Part shown: positions 45,066 to 58,195 of the stretch, in pieces
Position numbering within the stretch: the stretch's first letter is position 1
Layout: each line of letters starts with the position of its first letter
Made by a program: the position numbers and the translations under genes
Assembly (NCBI RefSeq): GCF_030272615.1
Contig: NC_081406.1
Span: forward strand, 265,329,192-265,393,191
Source of the DNA: Cryptomeria japonica
Lineage: Eukaryota; Streptophyta; Pinopsida; Cupressales; Cupressaceae
Direction of reading: 5' to 3'
Length of the DNA stretch: 64,000 bases
The notes under the pieces: model-generated
What the model saw: only the letters and a program-made list of their open reading frames with translations
The model's database searches: none
What the model was told of the DNA's origin: nothing

Positions 45066-48000
45066 ACCCTGTCCTTTGAGATTAATGCAACTATCTTTGG
45101 TGGTGGGCTTTCTCCATGAATATTGGTGCTCTACAATATTGCATGTTTTATTACTTCAGTGTTATTTTTGTTTCCATACATTCTCTATCGTTATTAAATA
45201 GATTTTTAAGCATTTAGGTTTAATAGCTTTCATTATATTTGTACTTAAATTATCAATAAATTCAATTGTGATGACATTGCATTTGAAAGCTGTTGGTGGT
45301 GTTTTGATGCACTATCAAACACAAAATAAAGTATTGAATACTCTATCCTCTCTTGAGTAAAGACTCTCAAATGCTAAAGATTCGCATAAGGATCACTTGA
45401 GATGACTTCAAGGTTGTTTTATGTCAGGTTTTGACTTGTTGGATAACTTCAATGGTTTATGATGTGATTTTGTTGGTAACACAAGGCAGAATTACGTTGA
45501 ATGCCTGAATTGCATTGGATATCATTGGAACATGGGATTTCACTTGATGTTGAAAAAAGGATAAAAGATAAGGGTTGAGAAGGCTATTCTAACTCTAGGA
45601 ATGTAAGAGCGATAAACGATCTTTGATGAAATTCAACTGAGTCTTGCTTTCACATGCTATGAACATCTCCACAAGGAAAGTGTGATATTCTAAGAATCAC
45701 TTTATGATTTTCAAATCATCACTACAATCATGGACACTATCAAGATGCATATCAATGAAGAATGATAATTGAAGTTAAGCTTTGGCTAAATGATTCCAGT
45801 TGACCATGCAAGGCAAGTTTGCAATCAACAAACTGCTAGTAGTATGGATATACGAGTTTCACCATTGATCATGCACAAAGTTCTTCCATTCATCTAAACA
45901 ACATGAAAACCAAATTGAGAAGTGGAGATAATGCAAATTGTTGAATCAACACATAGAATTCACCTATCTTCAATGAAGTTTACATATCTTTTGCAACAAT
46001 GTCTTGACAACAATCTTTGCCTTCTCTTTGTACTCTTCTCTAATTGCTATTTGCTTCTTATTGATCAACTATTCACAATTCACTATTTGCTACTAACCTT
46101 ACAAATGAAGAAGTGGAGCCTTATATAGTGCTCTTATTACATTTTAGTGGCTTAGATCAATTTGTGATCAATGACCAAGATCAAAAGATAGAAACCCTAA
46201 TTAGGGTTTGTTGAACCCATTACAAAGCGATTAATGCTTGACCAATGATACAATTACATTTTAGGGGACACATGTCCTTTGAAAATTCAACCAATGGTTG
46301 GCGATGGTAGGTACATTGATTCTTGTGCCCACATGAGGTAGTTATCTTCTTTTGATGAATGATCTAAGTACATAGAATCTAGATGCCTTTTCATGAAATG
46401 ACATGATTGGATAAATGATGACTAGGTGCCACCTCATCTTGCTCCTTGTAACTCATCACAAGTTGAATTGAACAAAGCATATCTCTTGATACTCAACATG
46501 TCCAAGCTCCTGATGTGTTGATGGTTATTACTCCTCATGCTGATTACTTGCATTAGACCCTGTCATTGCCTTGGACGTGTTGTTCTTCTTGCACTCCTCT
46601 GTCTGTCTACCTATACTAACAATGACTCTTGGATTTCTGAAAGAAATTCAAGATTGTGAAAATTTCATCCTTTAATGCTTGATATTGATTGCTATTAGTT
46701 GCTTTCCATCCGATGTTGCTTTTGGTGAAGATCCCATCCTTTGAGATTAATGCAACTATCTTTGGTGGTGGGCTTTCTCCATGTATATTGGTGCTCTACA
46801 ATATTGCATGTTTTATTACTTCAATGTCATTTTTGTTTCCATACATTCTCTATCATTATTAAATAAATTTTTAAGCATTTAGGTTTAATAGCTTTCATTA
46901 TATTTGTACTTAAATTATCAATAAATTCAATTGTGATGACATTGAATTTGGAAGCTGTTGATGGTGTTTGATGCACTATCAAATACAAAATAAAGTATTG
47001 GATATTCTATCCTCTCTTGAGTAAAGACTCTCAAATGCTAAAGATTTGCATAAGGATCACTTGAGATGACTTCAAGGTTCTTTTATGTCAGGTTTTGACT
47101 TGTTGGATAACTTCAATGTTTTATGATGTGATTTTGCTGGCAACACAAGGCAGACTTACGTTGAATGCCTGAATTACATTGGATATCACTGGAACATGGG
47201 ATTTCACTTGATGTTGAAAAAAGGAGAAAAGATAAGGGTTGAGAAGGCTATTCTATTTCTAGGAATGTAAGAGCGACAAACGATCTTTGATGAAATTCAA
47301 CTGAGTCTTGCTTTGACATGCTATGAACATCTCCACAAGGCTAGTGTGATCTTCTAAGAATAGTTTTATGATTTTCAAATCATCACTACAATTATGGACA
47401 CCATCAAGTTGATGCATATCAACGAAGAATGATAATTGAAGTTAAGCTTTGGCTAAATGATTCCAGTTGACCATGCAAGGCAAGTTTGCAATCAATAAAC
47501 TGCTAGTAGTATGGATATACAAATCTCACCATTGATCATGCACAAAGTTCTTCCATTCATCTAAACAACATGAAAACCAAATTGAGAAGTGGAGATAATG
47601 CAAATTGTTGAATCAACACATAGAATTCACCATATCTTCAATGAAGTTTACATGTCTTGGCAACAATCTTTGCCTTCTCTTCTTACTCTTCTCTAATTGC
47701 TATTTGCTTCTTATTGATCAACTATTCACTATTCGCTATTCGCTATTAACCTTACAAATGAAGAAGTGGAGCCTTATATAGTGCTCTTATTACATTTCAG
47801 TGACTTAGATCAATTTGAGATCAATGACCAAGATCAAAAGACAGAAACCCTAATTAGGGTTTGTTGAACCCATTACAAAGCATTTAATACTTGATCAATG
47901 ATATAATTACATTTTAGGGGATATATGTCCTTTGAAAATTCAACCAATGGTTGGTGATGGTAGGTACATCGATTCTTGTGCCCACATGAGGTAGTTATCT

Positions 48001-51000
48001 TCTTTTGATGAATGGTCTAAGTACATCAAATCTAGACGCCTTTTCATGAAATGATATGATTGGATAAATGATGACTAGGTGCCACCTCATCTCGCTCCTT
48101 GTAACTCATCACAAGTTGAATTGAACAAAGCATATCTCTTGATACTCAACATGTCCAAGCTCCTGATGTGTTGATGGTTATTACTCCTCACGTTGATTAC
48201 TTGCATCAGACCCTGTCATTGCCTTGGACGCGTTGTTCTTCTTGCACTCCTCTATCTGTTTGGCTATACTGACAATGATTCTTGGATTTTTGAAGGAAAT
48301 TCAAGATTGTGAAAATTTCATCCTTGAATGCTTGATGTTGATTGCTATCAGTTGCTTTCCATCCAATGTTGCTTTTGGTGAAGACCCCGTCCTTTGAGAT
48401 TAATGCAACTATCTTTGGTGGTGGGCTTTCTCCATGTATATTGGTGCTCTACAATATTGCATGTTTTATTACTTCAGTGTTATTTTTGTTTCCATACAAT
48501 CTCTATCATTATTAAATAGATTTTTAAGCATTTAGGTTTAATAGCTTTCATTATATTTGTACTTAAATTATCAATAAATTCAATTGTGATGACATTGAAT
48601 TTGGAAGCTGTTGATGGTGTTTTGATGCACTATCAAACACAAAATAAAGTTTTGAATACTCTATCCTCTCTTGAGTAAAGAGTCTCAAATGCTAAAGATT
48701 CGCATAAGGATCACTTGAGATGACTTCAAGGTTCTTTTATGTCAGGTTTTGACTTGTTGGATAACTTCAATGATTTATGATGTGATTTTGCTGGTAACAC
48801 AAGGCAGACTTACGTATGCCTGAATTGCATTGGATATCACTGGAACATGGGATTTCACTTGATATTGAAAAAAGGACAAAAGATAAGGGTTGAGAAGGCT
48901 ATTCTAACTCTAGGAATGTAAGAGCGACAAACGATCTTTGATGAAATTCAACCGAGTCTTGCTTTGACATGCTATGAACATCTCCACAAGACTAGTGTGA
49001 TATTCTAAGAATTGCTTTATGATTTTGAAATTATCACTACAATCATGGACACCATCAAGTTGATGCATATCAATGAAGAATGATAATTGAAGTTAAGCTT
49101 TGGCTAAATGATTCCAGTTGACCATGCAAGGCAAGTTTGCAATCAACAAACTGCTAGTAGTATGGATGTACGAGTTTCACCATTGATCATGCACAAAGTT
49201 CTTCCATTCATCTAAACAACATGAAAATCAAATTGAGAAGTGGAGATAATGCAAATTGTTGAATCAACACATAGTATTCACCATATCTTCAATGAAGTTT
49301 ACATGTCTTTTGCAACAATGTCTTGGCAACAATGTTTGCCATCTCTTCCTACTCTTGTCTAATTGCTATTTGCTTCTTATTGATCGACTATTCACTATTC
49401 ACTATTAGCTATTAACCTTACAAATGAAGAAGTGGAGCCTTATATAGTGCTCTTATTACATTTCAGTGGCTTAGATCAATTTGAGATCAATGACGAAGAT
49501 CAAAAGATGGAAACCCTAATTAGGGTTTGTTGAACCCATTACAAAGCATTTAATGCTTGACCAATGATACGATTACATTTTAGGGGACACATGTCCTTTG
49601 CAACAATGTCTTGACAACAATCTTTGCCATCTCTTCCTACTCTTGTCTAATTGCTATTTGCTTCTTATTGATTGACTATTCACTATTCACTATTTGCTAT
49701 TAACCTTACAAATGAAGAAGTGGAGTCTTATATAGTGCTCTTATTACATTTCAGTGGCTTAGATCAATTTGAGATCAATGACGAAGATCAAAAGATGGAA
49801 ACCCTAATTAGGGTTTGTTGAACCCATTACAAAGCATTTAATGCTTGACCAATGATACAATTACATTTTAGGGGACACATGTCCTTTGAAAATTCAACCA
49901 ATGGTTGGCGATGGTAGGTACATTGATTCTTGTGCCCACATGAGGTAGTTATCTTCTTTTGATGAATGATCTAAGTACATTGAATCTAGACGCCTTTTCA
50001 TGAAATGACATGATTGGATAAATGATGACTAGGTGCCACCTCATCTCGCTCCTTGTAACTCATCACAAATTGAATTGAAGAAAGCTTATCTCTTGATACT
50101 CAACATGTCCAAGCTCCTGATGTGTTGATGGTTATTACTCCTCATGCTGATTACTTGCATGAGACCCTAACATTGCCTTGGACACGTTCTTCTTCTTGCA
50201 CTCCTCTGTCTGTCTGGCTATACTAACAATGATTCTTGGATTTCTGAAGGAAATTCAAGATTGTGAAAATTTCATCCTTGAATTCTTGATGTTGATTTCT
50301 ATCAATTGCTTTCCATCCGATGTTTCTTTTGGTGAAGACCATGTCCTTTGAGATTAATGCAACTATCTTTGGTGGTTGGCTTTCTCCATGTATATTGGTG
50401 TTCTACAATATTGTATGTTTTATTACTTCAGTGTCATTTTTGTTTCCATACATTCTCTATCATTATTAAATAGATTTTTAAGCATTTAGGTTTAATAGCT
50501 TTCATTATATTTGTACTTAAATTATCAATAAATTCAATTGTGATGACATTGAATTTGGAAGCCGTTGATGGTGTTTTGATGCACTATCAAACACAAAATA
50601 AAGTATTGAATACTCTATCCTCTCTTGAGTAAAGACTCTCAAATACTAAAGATTTGCATAAGGATCACTTGAGATGACTTCAAGGTTGTTTTATGTCAAG
50701 TTTTGACTTGTTGGATAACTTCAATGGTTTATGATGTGATTTTGCTAGTAACACAAGCAGACTTATGTTGAATGCCTGAATTGCATTGGATATCACTGGA
50801 ACATGGGATTTCACTTGATGTTGAAAAAAGGACAAAAGATAAGGGTTGAGACGGCTATTCTAACTCTAGGAATGTAAGAGCGACAAATGATCTTTGATGA
50901 AATTCAACTGAGTCTTGCTTTGACATGCTATGAACATCTCCACAAGGCTAGTGTGATCTTCTAAGAATAGCTTTATGAATTTCAAATCATCACTACAATC

Positions 51001-53655
51001 ATGAACACCATCAAGTTGATGCATATCAATGAAGAATGATAATTGAAGTTAAGCTTTGGCTAAATGATTCCAGTTGACCATGCAAGGCAAGTTTGCAATC
51101 AACAAACTGCTAGTAATATGGATATACGAGTTTCACCAGTGATCACGCACAAAGTTCTTCCATTCATCTAAACAACATGAAAACCAAATTGAGAAGTGGA
51201 GATAATGAAAATTGTTGAATCAACACATAGAATTCACCATATCTTCAATGAAGTTTACATGTCTTTTGCAACAATGTCTTGGCAACAATCTTTGCCTTCT
51301 CTTCCTACTCTTCTCTAATTGCTATTTGCTTCTTATTGATCAACTATTCAGTATTCGCTATTCACTATTAACCTTACAAATCAAGAAGTGGAGCCTTATA
51401 TAGTGCTATTATTGCATTTCAGTGGCTTAGATCAATTTGAGATCAATGACCAAGATCAAAAGATAGAAACCCTAATTAGGGTTTGTTGAACGCATTACAA
51501 AGCATTTAATGCTTGACCAATGATACAATTACATTTTAGGGGACACATGTCCTTTGAAAATTCAACCAATGGTTGGTGATGGTAGTTACATCGATTATTG
51601 TGCCCACATGAGGTAGTTATCTTCTTTTGATGAATGATCTAAGTACATTGAATCTAGACGCCTTTTCATGAAATGACATGATTGGATAAATGATGACTAG
51701 GTGCCACCTCATCTCGCTCCTTGTAACTCATCACAAGTTGAATTGAACAAAGCATATCTCTTGATACTCAACATGTCCAAGCTCCTGATGTGTTGATGGT
51801 TATTACTCCTCATGCTGATTACTTGCATTAGACCCTGTCATTGCCTTGGACGCATTGTTCTTCTTGCACTCCTCTGTTTGTTTGGCTATACTGACAATGA
51901 TTCTTGGATTTCTGAAGGAAATTCGAGATTGTGAAAATTTCATCCTTGAATGGTTGATGTTGATTGCTATCAGTTGCTTTCCATCCGATGTTGCTTTTGG
52001 TGAAGACCCTGTCCTTTGAGATTAATGTAACTATGTTTGGTGGTGGGCTTTCTCCATGTATATTGGTGCTCTACAATATTGCATGTTTTATTACTTCAGT
52101 GTCATTTTGTTTCCATACATTCTCTATCATTATTAAATAGATTTTTAAGCATTTAGGTTTAATAGCTTTCATTGTATTTGTACTTAAATTATCAATAAAT
52201 TCAATTGTGATGACATTGAATTTGGAAGCTATTGATGGTGTTTTGATGCACTATCAAACACAAAATAAAGTGTTGAATACTCTATCCTCTCTTGATTAAA
52301 GAATCTCAAATGCTAAAGATTCACATAAGGATCACTTGAGATGACTTCAAGGTTCTTTTATGTCAGGTTTTGACTTGTTGGATAACTTCAATGGTTTATG
52401 ATGTGATTTTGCTGGTAACATAAGGCAGACTTAGGTTGAATGCTTGAATTGCATTGGATATCACTGGAACATGGGATTTCACTTGATGTTGAAAAAAGTA
52501 CAAAAGATAAGGGTTGAGAAGGCTATTCTAACTTTAGGAATGTAAGAGCGACAAACGATCTTTGATGAAATTCAACTAAGTCTTGCTTTGACATGCTAGT
52601 AACATCTCCAAAAGGCTAGTGTGATATTCTAAGAATAGCTTTATGATTTTCAAATCATCACTACGATCATGGACATAATCAAGTTGATGCATATCAATGA
52701 AGAATGATAATTGAAGTTAAGCTTTGGCTAAATGATTCCTGTTGACCATGCAAGGCAAGTTTGCAATCAAGAAACTGCTAGTAGTATGGATATACGAGTT
52801 TCACCATTGATCATGCACAAAGTTTTTCCATTCATCTAAACATCATGAAAATCGAATTGAGAAGTGGAGATAATGCAAATTGTTGAATCAACACATAGAA
52901 TTCACCATATCTTCAATGAAGTTTACATGTCTTTTGCAACAATCTTTGCCTTCTCTTCCTACTCTTCTCTAATTGCTATTTGCTTCTTATTGATCAACTA
53001 TTCACTATTCGCTATTAACCTTACAAATGAAGAAGTGGAGCCTTATATAGTGCTCTTATTACATTTCAGTGACTTAGATCAATTTGAGATCAATGACCAA
53101 GATCAAAAGACAGAAACCCTAATTAGTGTTTGTTGAACCCATTACAAAGCATTTAATACTTGATCAATGATACAATTACATTTTTGGGGACACATGTCCT
53201 TTGAAAATTCAACCAATGGTTGGTGATAGTAGGTACATCGATTCTTGTGCCCACATGAGGTAGTTCTTCTTTTGATGAATGATCTAAGTACATCAAATCT
53301 AGATGCCTTTTCATGAAATGATATGAATGGATAAATGATGACTAGGTGCCACCTCATCTTGCTCCTTGTAACTCATCACAAGTTGAATTGAACAAAGCAT
53401 ATCTCTTGATACTCAACATGTCCAAGCTCCTGATGTGTTGATGGTTATTACTCCTCATGCTGATTACTTGCATCAGACCCTGTCATTGCCTTGGACGCAT
53501 TTTTCTTCTTGCACTCCTCTGTCTGTCTGGCTATACTGACAATGATTCTTGGATTTCTGAAGGAAATTCAAGATTGTGAAAATTTCATCCTTGAATGCTT
53601 GATGTTGATTGCTATCAGTTGCTTTCCATCCGATGTTGCTTTTGGTGAAGATCTT
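45066..53655 (-). repeat. Tandem array: five copies of a 1.65-kb unit with LTR-like promoter
   Basis: The anchor TTGAGATTAATG recurs at 45,076, 46,741, 48,394, 50,348 and 52,016, giving spacings of 1665, 1653, 1954 and 1668 bp; the last copy ends near 53,655. The 1954-bp unit has an internal duplication of ~289 bp. On - each copy has a TATA box (GCACTATATAAGGCTCC, near 46,125, 47,778, 49,445, 49,732, 51,400 and 53,045), followed by leader-like sequence. Copies 1-4 carry the perfect palindrome AAACCCTAATTAGGGTTT. The promoter layout suggests an LTR or element 3' end amplified by unequal recombination. Short frames inside (for example 45,922-46,128, 51,212-51,403, 52,864-53,136) are repeat translations. 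Confidence 0.9.
49309..49886. repeat. 289-bp tandem duplication inside array unit 3
   Basis: The segment CAACAATGTCTTGGCAAC through GACACATGTCCTTTG is present twice, with second copies of the TATA box and palindrome. The junction joins TGTCCTTTG to CAACAATG, where the normal unit has TGTCTTTTG before CAACAATG, so the breakpoint lies in a 9-bp near-identity. Confidence 0.85.
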
Positions 53656-53795
53656 GTCTTGTCTATACTTGATCCTCATCGTTCCTTGAAGTGCACATTG
53701 CGCCTGGAATGACTCCTATCCCAGCCTGGTGTGAGCTTGTGACTCGGTGATGCAATGTCTTCCTTGGTCCTTGTCTTTGCTTGGGATGGATAGTG

Positions 53796-54321
53796 TCACT
53801 GCCTTAAACAAATTGTGTCATTGTCTAGGACGCCTTGTTCGAGCTTGTGACTTGACGTGATGCAATATCTTCCTTCTTGATGAGAGCTCACCTTGCTCTT
53901 CGATAACCAATACTTGTTGACTATCCGATCATTGTCATAGACGACCTTCGTGCTGTCACAACTTTTGTATATTATTTTCGTGAATTGAGGTATATGAAAT
54001 GCTTCGCGGATTGCTTCCTCGGAGAGATAAGCTATCTCTCTCCCATCTGGTGCAGTAATTACTCTTCTATTGGGATCATAATGTCTCGCGCATTCAACGA
54101 TAAGTTCGTTGAATTGCACTGCTAAAGGGAAGTCAATTGCCTTGACGATGCCAGTTTCAATCATTGCTCTTGGACATCCTATTGGTCTGGTGGTGTAAAG
54201 CATGGCTTTTAACGCGCCCAAGGTTGGTGTCGCCTACATTGCCCCAATATGGCGTGATCTTTGACTCCACAGTGATGTTCTTCGAGTCCTCCTTGATGAG
54301 TGCTTGTCGTGATCTTGCCAT
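53796..54321 (-). pseudogene. Repeat-associated hypothetical ORF (APDGREIAYLSEEAIREAF type)
   Basis: The 141-aa frame (54,221-53,796) includes MIETGIVKAIDFPLAVQFNE, CARHYDPNRRVITAPDGREI and AYLSEEAIREAFHIPQF. I have an impression of similar repeated hypothetical proteins in conifer genomes but cannot name the family. An ATG at 54,321 opens a different frame (MARSRQALIKEDSKN...TPYWGNVGDTNLG) that fits as the missing N-terminus, so a one-base-type frameshift near 54,210 probably separates the halves. No catalytic motif is seen. It lies directly upstream, in - orientation, of the 1.65-kb array and may belong to the same element. Function unknown. Confidence 0.5.
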
Positions 54322-55187
54322 TATGCACCTGCAAGAATTGTCGAAGTTAGTGTCACATAATGGTATTCAAATATATAAATTGGTTAACTATACATGAAGC
54401 CCTAGTGAAGACCTTACAACCCTAGGTTATGCCTTCAACCATTGCTTGAACATAATCATCCTAAACTAACCATAAAAAATTCAAAATGACATAAAGAGGA
54501 TGTCATAACCATGACATTGCCATAATTGAATGAGACAAACCGAATCCACTTAAAACACAATCTGATCAAAGGATGTTTAGACAACTTATTTCAAACCTGA
54601 GGTCAATATACACTAATTCGATCAATTCTTATGAATATTTTGATCAAACGGACAGATCAAAATAGATGCCAATTCGCTGTCCTATTGGTATTTTGTTTTG
54701 CTTTCGAAGCGTAAATCAGAATCACACAGCCCAATGATTTTCCAATAATGCAAGTCGATTCTTTATGTGACTGCAAATCTGGAATATGTGTAAACACAGA
54801 TCGCTGATCAAACTAAATTATCTTCACCACTGTGCCAAGATCACCACCCTTCACAAAATTGCTGTCATCAATCAAATATGAGTCACTGTCGAAAAATGAA
54901 GGTATACTGATTACTATTCCAAAGAGATATGTAACAATCAATGATATGTGCGAGAGCTTCGTACGACGAGTGCAAAAGCTATGAGGGCCAACATACCACA
55001 TTAAAAAAAATAAAAATAAAAACCAAAAAAAGTTTTATAACTCTCTATTTTAAAGTCCATGGTGGGTCCCATCAATGCCATGAAGGAAATCAGAAAGTCT
55101 TAAAAACATTTCAAAATAAAAAAAACTACTTTTAATTCTCCATATCTTAAGTCTATGGTGGGGCCAAGCATGTGTAACGTGGCATGG
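54322..55187. other. Spacer, no gene recognised
   Basis: Mixed-composition DNA. Two related ~45-bp phrases with CTTAAGTCTATGGTGGG/TTAAAGTCCATGGTGGG occur at about 55,050 and 55,146. No domain on either strand. Confidence 0.5.
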
Positions 55188-55776
55188 TAGAGAATGGGGA
55201 GTTAAGGTAGTAAAGGTGAAAAGTGGGTAAAGGGTGGTGACGATGGGAGTTATAAGGGGTAAGGACAAGGTAAGGGTGCAGGGTGAAGGGGAGGGGGAAG
55301 GGGTAGGATGTAAGATGTAAGATGGATTAGGAAGGGATGGGGATTAGGTAGTATATGGGGTTAGATGATAGGGGTTATGGGTAGTGGATGTGTAAGGTAT
55401 GAGATATAGGTTAGAGGATGTAGGGAGTGGGTAGGATAAGGGAGTAAGGGATGTGAAGGTAGGAAGGGAAGGGTGTAAGGTGTAGGTAGAGGTAAGTTAA
55501 GGGAGTAAGGGGATAAAGAGAATGGGATGGGGTTAGGATATATAGGAAGTGATATGTGGAAGAAAATGGATGAAGTTAGGAAATGAGGGAAGATAAAGAG
55601 GTGTAGGTGTAGGCATAGAGGGGTGGAAGGAAGTGAAAAGATAGAAGGTAATGAAAGTGGAAGGTGGTGAGAGGAAGGAAGAGAAGATAGAAGGGATATG
55701 GGATGAAGAGGGAGTAGAATGGAAAGATTGAAGGGAATGAATATGGGGGGAGGAGTGAAAGAGATGGATGGGAAGT
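55188..55776. repeat. Strand-asymmetric purine-rich tract
   Basis: For about 590 bp the + strand is almost only A, G and T with very few C, full of GGGTAAGG, GAAGGGAAG and AGGATGTAAG phrases. The - strand frames (143, 110 and 95 aa) are Pro/Ser/Leu/His-rich and arise from this composition. G-runs of 3-5 are frequent. Confidence 0.85.
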
Positions 55777-56996
55777 GATCGAGCTTGGGCAACCACTGGC
55801 AATGTTGGGAGAGGCCTCATCCTGAAGAGAGAGATTCGCCCTGATCACATCATAGTCACTTGGGATACTACACTCTCCAAAGCAAAGACTAATAGCTAAA
55901 AGACTCAAAATCTAACTTAGAAAGCAGAAAAAAGTGGGGTTCCCCATTTGCAATGGGGCGATGTGTGAAAACGTCACAACATAAGCCTTTTCATTACTTA
56001 TAGAATCTACCTTACTAATTTTATCCATAAAAATACTATAGTTTGAATAAGTAACAAACTTATTATTTAACTTTGCAAGGTAGGATCTTGTGTAGTGGTT
56101 TCTCCAACCCTCAAACCATCTACCCTGAGTCATTAAAAGTGCAAGGTTTTATATAGAAAGATTGAAAGGACAAACTGATGTATCCACGACAGGAGGGTCC
56201 TCAAAGAGAACAATTCGAACCATGCAGAAAGATTAACATAATAGAAACAATAACTCAAAAAAAGAGAATGCTAGATTGAACTTCACTTATGTCATGAATT
56301 CAAATACAACATGCCGACAACATCCGGGTAACAAACAAGCTAACATGCCTGATTACAAAATACACATTCAATCCGAAACCAAAGAGATGTTCAAATTCGA
56401 TCTATATCTATTTGATCATCATCTATTGTCTCTAACGACTCACCTAGGATCTAATACATCAATATATAGCATCTAGAACACATTCGGGTCGGCCAAAGAA
56501 GGATTACAATCCCCAAGGCGGGAAAGTGTAACGTGCAAATAGGTCGGCCCTAAGCATGAAGAAAATCCTCTAGAAAAGAGCTGAAATGAGATGCAGACCA
56601 AATGGAACATCGACCAAGCATATGGGAAGATCATATGAAGTGCCAATCGGCTCCGCAAGCCAAGGAAATGCTCCACAAGATAAGGAAACACCATCTAGCT
56701 GTCAAGGTTCAAACTGGTCCAGAAATTGAGAACTACCAAACAATCTGAAAGCGAAATCTTGCCAAAAAAACTGATCCAAACGAGCTGAGATCCAAGATCA
56801 ATGTTTAAGAACATGTCTACAAGACAAATCCATCTCCACACATAAAATGAGCAACTCAAAGGGGTCCGAAAAATACATAAACTGAAACATAGAACAAAGC
56901 TGAACAAGAAATAAAACAGAAAGCAAATATTTTTGGTTGATGCAAGATTGCTAATGAACCAAGGATGCTCCTACATCAAACATCCAGGGTTGATTT
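55777..56996. other. Probable chromovirus 3' flank, no gene
   Basis: The part 56,140-56,996, read on -, follows the end of the chromodomain frame and may be the 3' region or LTR of that element; no LTR boundary was found. Small - frames (56,473-56,907) show no family. Confidence 0.4.
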
Positions 56997-57009
56997 AAAA
57001 GTGAGTACC

Positions 57010-57318
57010 TCACTTTGATGGGGCTAGAGGAAAACCAAGACAGTCTACCTTAGCTTGAGATATCCAAGAAGAATCTTCCACTGGTCTATCCTTCCACTTC
57101 ACAAGATATTCCTTGTATTGTCTTCTTCGCGTGCTCTTACCAACTCTGCTATCCATAATCTCCTCAATCTCATCTGGTTTCTTCTCAAGAAACTGCCTTT
57201 CTAAATCTGGTCCATTGTCATCACTGAATTTTGCCTCATGATACTGATAGAGATCTGCAATGTTGAATATAGGTGATATACCCAAGGTATCCAGTAAATC
57301 AAACAAACAAACAAACAA
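57010..57318 (-). pseudogene. Chromovirus integrase C-terminal fragment with chromodomain
   Basis: 102 codons. LGISPIFNIADLYQYHEAKF is the end of a Ty3/gypsy integrase. After an acidic linker (PDEIEEIMDSRVG) comes a chromodomain, RRQYKEYLVKWKDRPVEDSS followed by W. Such domains direct integration to marked chromatin in chromoviruses. Only the C-terminal end is present. Upstream, the frame enters a (CAAA)n run at 57,301-57,324 and then the copia LTR, so the rest of the integrase has been lost or displaced. Confidence 0.8.
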
Positions 57319-57324
57319 ACAACC

Positions 57325-57520
57325 TTCATCCCGATTTGTGCCTTACCGGTAAGCTTTCTTTACTGGTAGATGACACAAGTCATGTGTACCGGTAGCCTTC
57401 CTTCTGTCTTTCTCTTCTTATACCGGTCACCACTTGTTACTTACCGGTGACCTTGCCAAACCAGTTTGACATCAATGACAACTTAATGCCAATAATGCCA
57501 ACAATCTTCCCCTTTGGCAT
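57325..57520 (-). repeat. 3' LTR fragment and polypurine tract of the copia element
   Basis: On - the tract TGCCAAAGGGGAAGAT (57,504-57,519) is followed by the LTR start TGTTGGCATTATTGGC. The LTR contains repeated ACCGGT phrases. It ends near the (CAAA)n run without a terminal TG on +, so it is truncated. Confidence 0.7.
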
Positions 57521-57725
57521 TGATGTCAACCTACTGCAAGACACTTCATACCGGTAGATTTCCCCCCTTTGACACAATGACAAAGGGTACTGTCCACTCC
57601 CCCTTTGATCCATACCTAGCTCCCCCTTAGACTGCTACCAGTGATTGCAGCCAGTATCGAGATGTGGTTCAAGAGTTATGGATGCTGCTATGAACTCCCC
57701 GTGAACCATATAAATCCTTCCTACC

Positions 57726-58195
57726 TTAAGTGCAGAAGGTAGTTGACACAACTCCCAACTTGTGTCTTAGGTACTTAAAAGTTCTTACCGATAATGGTTT
57801 GTTGAAAATATCTGCTACTTGTTCTCCGGTAGGGACATAATCCATCCTAACTTCGTGTCCTTCAACCTTCTCTCTGAGAAAATGATACTTGATAGTAATG
57901 TGCTTTGTCCTGGAATGCATCACCAGATTCTTTGATATGTTGATAGCACTCGAATTATCACACCAGATGAGAATAGGGAGGTAAGTGATGTCCACCTATA
58001 TGTCTTTGAGAGTTTGCTTCATCCAGAGCACCTGAGAGCAACATGTAGGAGCAACAATGTATTCTGCTTCAACAGTTGATAGGGAGACAAAATCCTACTT
58101 CTTGCTATGCCATGAGACCAACCGGTCACCTAAGAAGAATGCACCACCACTTGTGCTCTTCCAGTCATCAATGCAACCTGCCTAATCAGCATCAG
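57726..58195 (-). pseudogene. Copia RNase H domain, interrupted
   Basis: It continues RT in the same frame after a TAG at 58,182-58,184: AGCIDDWKSTSGGAFFLGDR, then a TAG, DFVSLSTVEAEYIV, another TAG, and VDITYLPILIWCDNSSAINI. The final part, HSRTKHITIKYHFLREKV and TGEQVADIFNKPL, is the standard copia RNase H end. The catalytic Asp and Glu residues in YTDAD, AEAEY-like and CDN motifs are recognisable. RNase H degrades the RNA template during reverse transcription; this copy cannot make it in one piece. Confidence 0.85.

Noticed and set aside
45922-53136. Repeated 63-90 aa frames within the tandem array
   Set aside because: The frame is not kept in all units and has no domain; the promoter-like part of the unit overlaps it.
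55361-55908. Pro/Ser/Leu-rich frames of 95-143 aa on the - strand
   Set aside because: They arise from the C-poor purine tract; three overlapping frames are open at once, which indicates composition and not coding.
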